Assembly (NCBI GenBank): GCA_964533735.1
Contig: CAZHMD010000012.1
Coordinates: 1-64,000 of the forward strand
Direction of reading: 5' to 3'
Source of the DNA: UBA6107 sp964533735
GTDB lineage: Bacteria; Chloroflexota; Anaerolineae; Anaerolineales; Anaerolineaceae
DNA: 64,000 nucleotides
This document shows, piece by piece, positions 58,156-64,000 of the stretch (position 1 is its first letter; each line of letters begins with the position of its first letter). A model generated the notes under the pieces. That model searched no databases and was not told the origin of the DNA. It worked only from the letters and a program-made list of their open reading frames with translations. A program made the position numbers and the translations under genes.

Positions 58156-59409
58156 ATGCCGTTCATCAGCCACATCATCAATAAACCAGTTGTCGATGCC
58201 GAAGGCGAATCCCTGGGCAAAGTGGAAGAGATCTACGCCATTCAGCGTGAAGACCGCGCCCATCCGGTGATCACTGCCCTTGCCGTGCGCAGCAAGACCT
58301 CCCGCGCCTGTTACCCCATCTCCGAGGTCACCGTGCTCTTCTCGCCGGTCATCCCCCTGGCACACGCCGCCGATCAGCTCACCGCCTACGAACTCCGCGG
58401 TGACGAACTGCCCCTCATCCAGGACATTCTCGACAAGCAGATCCTCGATACCAACGGCATCCGTGTGGTGCGCGTCAACGACCTGCAGATTGCCCGCGTC
58501 AACGGGGATTATGTGGTCTCCAATGTGGATATCAGCAGCCTCGGTTTATTACGCCGTTCCGGTCTGCCGCGCTTCGCCGAAAACCTGCTCACCCGCCTCA
58601 CCGTCAAGAAGCCGGAGAACACCATCTCGTGGACCTTTGTGGAGCCGCTGCGCCAGGATGAATTCATGCGCCTCAAGGTACCGGTTGAAAAGATCAAAGA
58701 CCTGCACCCGGCCGACATCGCCGAATTGATCAGCGACATGAATCACAACGAAAGCGGTGAACTGCTCAACTCCCTCGATATCGAACACCTCGCGGACGCC
58801 CTTGAGGAGGTCGAGCCTGAGTTCCAGGCGTCGCTCGTCAAGCACATGTCCGATGAAAAGATCGCCGATGTCCTCGAGGAAATGTCTCCGGATGAAGCCG
58901 CCGACTTACTGGCTGAACTCCCCCAGGAGCGCAGTGAAGACCTGCTGGAGATGATGGAGACCGAGGAACGCGAAGAGGTCAAACTCCTCCTGTCTTACCC
59001 CGAGGATACCGCCGGCGGTTTGATGACCACCGACGTCGTCATCGTCAGCCCCGCCCTCACCGCCGCCCAGGCCATCGAATCCATCCGCGCGCAGGAAAGT
59101 GAAGTGGATGCCGTCCTGTATGTCTATGTGGTGGACGAGCACAAGCGCCTCACTGGCACCTTCTCCCTCAGCGAGCTTATTTTTGCCCAGCCGCGCACGC
59201 GCGTCAAGGATTTCATGCACACCAAGTTCATCTCCGTCAACGCGCTCGACAAGCAGGATGAGCTGGCGCAGGTGGTCGCCAAGTACAACCTGCCCGCCGT
59301 CCCCGTGGTGGATGACAAGAACCACCTCCTCGGCATCGTCACCGCTGATGACGCGCTGGACAAGATCCTGCCCACCGCCTGGAAGAAACGCCTGCCGCGC
59401 TTCTATTAG
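58156..59409 (+). CDS. Soluble MgtE-like regulator: PRC-barrel, MgtE_N and CBS domains, no channel
   Basis: A protein of about 417 residues. The N-terminal half has two PRC-barrel-like units (ISHIINKPVVDAEGESLGKV and ILDKQILDTNGIRVVRVND). The MgtE N-domain follows (HPADIAELISDMN, then DEKIADVLEEMSPDEAADLL) and a CBS pair (YPEDTAGGLMTTDVVIVSP, then DFMHTKFISVNALDKQ and DDKNHLLGIVTADDAL). It ends where a real MgtE would enter the membrane; there are no hydrophobic segments. In MgtE these domains bind Mg2+ and gate the channel, so here they may sense metal and control the transporter encoded 19 bp downstream. Start set by GAGGAGG 5 nt before the ATG; a longer frame would run through the terminator. 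Confidence 0.88.
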   Translation: MPFISHIINKPVVDAEGESLGKVEEIYAIQREDRAHPVITALAVRSKTSRACYPISEVTVLFSPVIPLAHAADQLTAYELRGDELPLIQDILDKQILDTNGIRVVRVNDLQIARVNGDYVVSNVDISSLGLLRRSGLPRFAENLLTRLTVKKPENTISWTFVEPLRQDEFMRLKVPVEKIKDLHPADIAELISDMNHNESGELLNSLDIEHLADALEEVEPEFQASLVKHMSDEKIADVLEEMSPDEAADLLAELPQERSEDLLEMMETEEREEVKLLLSYPEDTAGGLMTTDVVIVSPALTAAQAIESIRAQESEVDAVLYVYVVDEHKRLTGTFSLSELIFAQPRTRVKDFMHTKFISVNALDKQDELAQVVAKYNLPAVPVVDDKNHLLGIVTADDALDKILPTAWKKRLPRFY

Positions 59410-59428
59410 AGCAGCAGTGGATTAACCA

Positions 59429-60712
59429 ATGAGAAGTTCAACCAATCCGCTCATCAGGCGCATTGTCAGATCCCGCTGGGTGCACCGCCTGGCGATCTTC
59501 GGCTCGGTCTTTGGCCCTGCCACCATTACCGCCATGGCGGATAATGACGCCAGCGGTGTGGCCACCCTGGCAGTTGCCGGCGCCACCCTGGGCTACCCCA
59601 TCCTCTTCCTCTTCCTCATCACCACCCCCCTGCTCGCCATCACCCAGGAGATGGGTATGCGCCTGGCGCTGGTCACACGCCGCGGGCTGGCAGACCTCAT
59701 CCGTGAGAAATTCGGCGTCAAAGCCTCCCTGCTCATTTTCGCCGCCCTGGTGGTGGCCAACCTCGGCACAGTGACTGTAGAACTGTCAGCCATCAAGACC
59801 ACCAGCACCATGCTCAACATTCCCGCAATCCCCTTTGTGCTCGGCATCGTCGTCATCTCGTTCCTCATCGTCACGCGCGGCAGCTACAAGATCACCCAGG
59901 CCATCATGCTATTGGTAAGCCTCTTCTACCTCACCTACGTGGTTTCCGCCGTCAAAGCCAAACCGGATTGGGGACTGGCGTTTTCAAACCTGGTCTTCCC
60001 GCACGGCGTGGAATTCACCCCCGAGTACCTGCGCAGTTACCTGCTCATCGGCATGGGCGTGGTCGGCACCATGATCACCCCATGGGGGCAGTTCTTCATC
60101 AGCAGCTTCGCCTTCGACAAGAACATTGATGCCGCCAAGATCAAATTCTCGCAGATCGAAACTTACGTGGGGTCGTTCATCACCCACTTTGTGGCTTTCT
60201 TCCTGGTGGTGGCTACCGCCGCCACACTTTTTGTGCACGGGATCACCCTCACCTCGGGAGAAGAAGCTGCCCTCGCCATCGAACCCTTCACGGGTCAGTT
60301 TGCCAGCATCCTCTTCGCCGTCGGACTGCTCAACGCCGGCTTTATCGGCCTGGTGATCGTTTCCCTCTCCACCGCTTACGCCTTCTCCGAGTTCTTCGGC
60401 ACCTCCGGCAGCCTGGATTCAAACTTCAAGCAGAGCCGGCTCTTCTATGGGATCTACATCTCCCAGATCCTCATCGCGCTGGTGCTGGCTTTCATCCCTG
60501 GCATCTCTCTTTTCAAGCTGGCCATCGTCACCCAGACTCTCAACGCCGTTGCCCTGCCGCTGGTCTTTTATTACCTCATCCGCCTCACCAGCAATAAAAC
60601 GCTCATGGGAAAGCATGCCAATACCGCGTTCAACAAGTGGTTTGCCATCATCGCTTCGATCGTCATCATCATCGCTTCTGGTTTTGCCTTGACCGCCATT
60701 TTCATTAAATGA
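59429..60712 (+). CDS. NRAMP-related divalent metal transporter with atypical metal site
   Basis: This 427-residue protein has about eleven membrane segments in NRAMP order. The first segment reads GPATITAMADNDASGVATLA where classical NRAMP transporters have D-P-G-N, and the sixth reads GTMITPWGQFFISSFAF where they have the M-P-H motif with the metal-selective methionine. Loss of that methionine is a feature of the NRAMP-related Mg2+ transporters (NRMT group), so Mg2+ or another hard ion is a reasonable guess. It follows the MgtE-like regulator in the same operon. Family membership sure; ion specificity inferred. Confidence 0.88.
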   Translation: MRSSTNPLIRRIVRSRWVHRLAIFGSVFGPATITAMADNDASGVATLAVAGATLGYPILFLFLITTPLLAITQEMGMRLALVTRRGLADLIREKFGVKASLLIFAALVVANLGTVTVELSAIKTTSTMLNIPAIPFVLGIVVISFLIVTRGSYKITQAIMLLVSLFYLTYVVSAVKAKPDWGLAFSNLVFPHGVEFTPEYLRSYLLIGMGVVGTMITPWGQFFISSFAFDKNIDAAKIKFSQIETYVGSFITHFVAFFLVVATAATLFVHGITLTSGEEAALAIEPFTGQFASILFAVGLLNAGFIGLVIVSLSTAYAFSEFFGTSGSLDSNFKQSRLFYGIYISQILIALVLAFIPGISLFKLAIVTQTLNAVALPLVFYYLIRLTSNKTLMGKHANTAFNKWFAIIASIVIIIASGFALTAIFIK

Positions 60713-60840
60713 TAAATATTGCCCGATTATGAGAAAACTCTTAGCTGAATCTTTTCTTGTTTTAATGTAGAGCGATTATATTTGGCTCGATTCTGATGGT
60801 TTTCCTCCTTTATGGATTATGATCGTGCTGAGCAATCAGA

Positions 60841-60874
60841 TCAAAACGAGCGGACTGGTCCCCGCTCGTTTTGA
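60841..60874. terminator. Terminator of the MgtE-like/NRAMP operon
   Basis: TCAAAACGAGCGG and CCGCTCGTTTTGA form a perfect 13-bp stem with an 8-nt loop; T-rich ends on both strands. It lies 128 bp after the transporter stop. Confidence 0.8.
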
Positions 60875-60882
60875 GTTAAAGC

Positions 60883-60919
60883 GTCATTGTCATCGCGAGG
60901 GCGAAGCCCGCGGCGATCC
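60883..60919. repeat. Palindromic intergenic repeat
   Basis: GTCATTGTCATCGCGAGGGC, then GAAGCCCGCGGCGATCC. The core ATCGC-GA-GGGC-GAA-GCCC-GCG-GCGAT folds on itself. It resembles the GTCATTGCGAGG-type repeats scattered in many bacterial genomes. Confidence 0.55.
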
Positions 60920-61152
60920 CCAAAAACCTTATGCACGAAAAACGAATGTAGGGTGATTCATAGCGATCTTTGCATCCCGGGTAGTTCGTGCGAGTGCTTT
61001 GCACGAACGATCGTTGTGAGAGGGGAGAGCGATCTTTAGGGAGCGGCAATTCCCAACTAACTTATTCTTACGGGTGAATTCCGCGATTTATGCGTCCCCT
61101 TGCAAGTTGATTTTCCCCTAATAAAGTTTGTGTTTCTTGCCAGATTTGCTTC

Positions 61153-61818
61153 TTAAGGTCTATACCGTTCCTCTTCGACAATGATCTTATCCCGGATGCG
61201 GATGCTCCTGGTCGTGGTTCGCCAGTCCAGGCCATATTCCTCATCAATCAAAGTGAGATCCACCAGGGACCAGCGCCGGTAATAATGTGAATCCACCGGA
61301 TGCGCTGCGATGTAGTATTCTGCCAGGTCCTTTACCGAGAAAAATGAAGGCTGCACCAGCTCGATCAGGTAATCGTTGTACCCCCATTTTCCGGATAACT
61401 CATCGTAGAAAACGTGGATTGAGTGAGGCTGTTTTTTCGAGAATAAACCATATTCCAATATGAGCATATAAGGTTTGGCGCCCAGTTTCTCCCCGAAGAG
61501 AGCGCTGATGACAGCCGACTCGTAACAATCCGATATGCCTTTGGATAACGCCACCAGCGGCGAGGAATCCAATGTGCCCGCCGGACGGTTGTTCACCTCG
61601 CGGGCAATGAATGTATAGTCTCTTTGAATGTTGGCGTTCATGTCTTCGTAGGTTTCGTACCGGGCAAGGAACCCCTGCAGAACAGGCGGCAGGCTGCCAG
61701 AATCAATCGGCGCATAAGGCGCGGGCATGATAACTGGTTCACTTCCACTACCACAGGAAGTGAGGAAAAGCATGCAGCCGAGCAGGAGAAAGACTTTAAT
61801 AATCGCGGTTTTTCTCAT
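61153..61818 (-). CDS. Lipoprotein with transglutaminase/papain-like cysteine peptidase features
   Basis: A protein of about 221 residues with signal MRKTAIIKVFLLLGCMLF and lipobox LTSC. The mature part contains KGISDCYESAVISALFGEKL, where the cysteine begins a helix, followed by SIHVFYDE with a histidine and WGYNDY with an aspartate, the Cys-His-Asp order of transglutaminase-like proteins. The start at 61818 gives a clean signal; a longer frame to 61917 begins with unconserved sequence. Single gene; substrate unknown. Confidence 0.7.
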   Translation of the reverse strand: MRKTAIIKVFLLLGCMLFLTSCGSGSEPVIMPAPYAPIDSGSLPPVLQGFLARYETYEDMNANIQRDYTFIAREVNNRPAGTLDSSPLVALSKGISDCYESAVISALFGEKLGAKPYMLILEYGLFSKKQPHSIHVFYDELSGKWGYNDYLIELVQPSFFSVKDLAEYYIAAHPVDSHYYRRWSLVDLTLIDEEYGLDWRTTTRSIRIRDKIIVEEERYRP

Positions 61819-61971
61819 GGTTTTTTTATTGGTTCCATTGAGTTTATTGTAAAACAATATCCATGATTCCTGGAAAGGCATCCAGGGTTGTGTGCTTAGG
61901 GAAGACACGCGAATCATACCATCTCCAATGGGAAGTAATAATTAAATTGCATTGTGACCCGGTTGAGGGAA

Positions 61972-63234
61972 TTAATCCAAATTCCGCACAGAACGGTTGG
62001 CTAAGCCGACCAGGGCAAGGATTACCGTGAGCCCTCCCCCGATGATAAACACCAGCGGTGCACCAATCAGGTCCGTTGCCCAGCCGGAGATGCCGTACCC
62101 TATCGGCAGCAGGACGAAAGACCCAAGCGCATCGATGGAGGAAACCCGGCCCAACAACTCGCGCGGCACAAGTTCCTGCAGTGAGTTGGTCCAGATCAAG
62201 CCGAAGATGGAAACAAAGAATCCTTCCACGAAGGCAGCGGCAGCCAGTAAAGGGATAGAAACCGAAATTCCAAAAATTCCAATGGCCGCCCCAAATGCGA
62301 TCGTGGAGATGTAAGCCAATGGTCCACGGCGCCTGATCACCTTAAAACTGCCGATAAACACCGCCCCCACCACAAATCCGACCGCACTCATGGAGGTAAA
62401 TAGACCCAAAACTTCCACATTGGCATGCAAATTGTCTTTAATCAAAAAGGGTAAGGATACCGACATCGGACTGCTGGTGGCGTTGACAAAACCGAAAATG
62501 ACGATGGTGATCCACAGCCAGGGCGAAGCGATCACTGCCAGGTAGCCCTCTCGCAGGTCCTTGAGGGCTGATCGCATCCCGGCTTTTGCCGGAGAAGTGG
62601 AAGCCAGCCCTTCAGCGGTAATCGCTGGCTTGGGAGCCACGTTCAATTCGGGGTTTGACCGCAGGATGAGAAGGATGCACACTGCCGAGATTACGAAAGA
62701 CAGCGCGTCCAGTCCAAAGGCCAGGGGCGTACCGCCAAAAGCAACGATCGACGCACCAATAGCTGGTCCAATGATACTTGTACCGCGTTGGAAGAGGCTG
62801 GTCAATGAGTTGGCGCTCGGCAGCAGTTCCCTGGGTGTAATCTCAGGGACGGTGGCAGTATACGCCGGATGGAAAAAGGCACTCACCAGCCCAAATACCA
62901 CACTGGCGATGTAGATATGCCACACCTCCAGCCATCCCAGGAATGCTAAAAGCGTGATGACCGCAACCACGATACCGTTGAACACGTCTGAGAACAGCAT
63001 AATGCGCAGGCGGGGGAAGCGGTCAGTGGCTACGCCGCCAATGAGCAGGAAGATCAGCATGGGAACTGAAGAGAAAATCAGTACCGTTCCCATAGCAGTG
63101 GCGGAATGCGTTTTTTCCAGCACCCACCACGCCAGTGTGATGCGAAAAAGGCTGTCCCCCAGTCGCGAGGTGGTCTGCCCACCCAAAAGAAGGGCAAAAG
63201 GACGGTGGGTGAGTGATTTGAATAAGGTCAACAA
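61972..63234 (-). CDS. MFS exporter, EntS/macrolide-efflux-like
   Basis: This 420-residue protein has twelve membrane segments, with FALLLGGQTTSRLGDSLFR at the N-terminus, the inter-segment motif GGVATDRFPRLRIMLFSDV and FFHPAYTATVPEITPRELLPSA in two stretches, typical of the MFS_3 group that contains EntS and macrolide exporters. The start is TTG at 63234 (or TTG at 63231) with GGAG just upstream. Substrate unknown. Confidence 0.88.
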   Translation of the reverse strand: MLTLFKSLTHRPFALLLGGQTTSRLGDSLFRITLAWWVLEKTHSATAMGTVLIFSSVPMLIFLLIGGVATDRFPRLRIMLFSDVFNGIVVAVITLLAFLGWLEVWHIYIASVVFGLVSAFFHPAYTATVPEITPRELLPSANSLTSLFQRGTSIIGPAIGASIVAFGGTPLAFGLDALSFVISAVCILLILRSNPELNVAPKPAITAEGLASTSPAKAGMRSALKDLREGYLAVIASPWLWITIVIFGFVNATSSPMSVSLPFLIKDNLHANVEVLGLFTSMSAVGFVVGAVFIGSFKVIRRRGPLAYISTIAFGAAIGIFGISVSIPLLAAAAFVEGFFVSIFGLIWTNSLQELVPRELLGRVSSIDALGSFVLLPIGYGISGWATDLIGAPLVFIIGGGLTVILALVGLANRSVRNLD

Positions 63235-63440
63235 TAGCTCCAGGGAATACTACGGGTTTAATGAATATGTAATTTCTACAGTATAGCAGAATGATAAATC
63301 CAGTTTCGCTTAATTTGTGGTCGAGGTTTTTGCCTTTCATTTTCAGTGTTTTCTTTAGACAGCGTTTACGGTTCTCGGTATTTTCTCTTCAGTGTATTCT
63401 GTGTATTCCGTGGTTAAAAAATTTATGGTATCCTTAACCC

Positions 63441-63551
63441 CGCGCCCGGATGGGACCGGCGCGGCAGAGCCCTGCGAACCCCGTCAGGTCCGAGAGGAAG
63501 CAGCGGTAAGGAGGATCCTCTGGGCGCCGCCGGCAAACCTGTCCGGACGCA
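63441..63551 (+). ncRNA. ffs: Signal recognition particle RNA, small bacterial type
   Basis: The conserved tip is present as GAACCCCGTCAGGTCCGAGA followed by GGAAGCAGCGGTAAG, the Ffh-binding internal loops and GNRA-type tetraloop helix. The ends pair (GCGCCCGGA near 63442 with TCCGGACGC near 63542-63550), giving the expected single long hairpin of about 110 nt. A T-run follows. The limits are approximate by a few bases. Confidence 0.93.
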
Positions 63552-63575
63552 CTTTTAACCTCAAGGCATAAATCC

Positions 63576-64000
63576 ATGACAACACCCCCGGTATGCAGTT
63601 ACGAAGGTTCCGACTATCAAACCTCCTTCTGGGAGAAGGGCGGACGCGCTTACGAGGACGCCTGTGAAGCCAGCGCCCTCAAACGCCTGCTCCCCCCCCA
63701 GGGCGAGCACCTGCTTGAACTGGGTGCCGGCGCCGGGCGAAACACCCCGCGCTACCACGGTTATAAGCGCATCACCCTGCTGGATTACTCGCGCACGCAG
63801 TTGGAACAAGCCCGCGAGAAACTGGGCGATTCCCCGCGTTACCGCTATATCGCCGCCGACATCTATCACCTGCCATTCGTACCGGGCGTTTTTGACGGCG
63901 CCACCATGATCCGTACCCTGCACCACATGGCAGATGCCCCGCTCGCGCTGGCGCAGGTGGAAAGCGCCCTGCAGCCGGGAGCCGCTTTCATCCTTGAATA
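63576..64000 (+). CDS. Class I SAM-dependent methyltransferase (partial, runs off the window)
   Basis: The frame is open from the ATG at 63576 to the window end (141 codons). It starts MTTPPVCSYEGSDYQTSFWE and has motif I LLELGAGAGRNTPRY, ITLLDYSRTQLEQARE, a motif with AADIYHLPFVPGVFDGA and TLHHMADAP, all typical of Methyltransf_11-like enzymes. AAGG lies a few bases upstream of the ATG. Substrate unknown; the C-terminus is missing. Confidence 0.88.
   Translation, partial: MTTPPVCSYEGSDYQTSFWEKGGRAYEDACEASALKRLLPPQGEHLLELGAGAGRNTPRYHGYKRITLLDYSRTQLEQAREKLGDSPRYRYIAADIYHLPFVPGVFDGATMIRTLHHMADAPLALAQVESALQPGAAFILE

Larger units (their letters stand above)
60713..61152. other. Intergenic region with terminator and palindromic repeats
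   Basis: About 440 bp without a convincing gene. It holds the terminator at 60841-60874, a palindromic repeat at 60883-60919, a further inverted repeat GTTCGTGC/GCACGAAC (60984-61008) preceded by GTA, and a short GTAGGGTG at 60951 similar to REP heads. Nothing else was recognised. Confidence 0.6.

Overview
The window looks like chromosomal DNA of a Chloroflexota bacterium, most likely Anaerolineae. This rests on gene content and order: a fused glyQ-glyS, a cdd-recO-glyQS-dnaG-rpoD block, lipoproteins with Thr/Pro/Ala-rich linkers, a DUF2807 lipoprotein, an oligopeptide ABC operon beside murein-peptide enzymes, and moderately high GC housekeeping genes broken by AT-rich accessory patches. The placement is inference; there is no rRNA in the window.

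Layout. 0-6 kb: tail of an M23 peptidase, an AmmeMemoRadiSam B (Memo) protein and priA on plus; rho and a LysM/M23 peptidase on minus. 6.2-16.7 kb: a tight minus-strand run glmU - CBS/CorC protein - cdd - recO - glyQS - dnaG - rpoD, resembling the macromolecular-synthesis cluster of Firmicutes. 16.8-28 kb: tRNA-Gln, an extra solute-binding protein, a five-gene oligopeptide ABC operon with its own promoter, a class A beta-lactamase-like serine hydrolase, an NlpC/P60 endopeptidase and an L-Ala-D/L-Glu epimerase-like enzyme, which together read as uptake and recycling of cell-wall peptides. 28-34 kb: rsgA, a penicillin-binding lipoprotein, maf, then xpt-guaA. 34-39.5 kb: an ART-like orphan, a VWA/TM/FHA membrane protein, a CitE-like lyase, a DUF3267 membrane metalloprotease, two tRNA-Ser genes and an AT-rich PD-(D/E)XK nuclease-like gene. 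39.7-44 kb: a YbhFSR-type efflux operon with two separate ATPases. 44-53.9 kb: a lipoprotein, a GxGYxYP protein with a GPH sugar symporter, a DUF998 protein, a methyltransferase, acetyltransferases, a DUF2807 lipoprotein and a DUF362 protein.

53.9-58 kb is the accessory, decayed part: a REP-flanked RAYT transposase, truncated RAYT ends interleaved with copies of the tail of a neighbouring acetyltransferase gene, AT-rich lipoproteins, and the frameshifted 3' remnant of an RHS-repeat gene with a lipoprotein 6 bp downstream. 

57.8-60.7 kb is the most interesting system. A consensus-like promoter drives a leader of about 290 nt with mutually exclusive antiterminator and terminator helices, followed by a soluble PRC-barrel/MgtE_N/CBS protein that lacks the MgtE channel, and an NRAMP-related transporter lacking the usual DPGN and MPH signatures. 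I read it as a candidate metal-responsive (perhaps Mg2+) transport module with RNA-level control. The window ends with a transglutaminase-like lipoprotein, an MFS exporter, the SRP RNA gene and the start of a methyltransferase.

Several genes (31707 minus, 37468 plus, 45279 plus) have a -10 hexamer only 6-7 nt before the start codon, suggesting leaderless transcripts.
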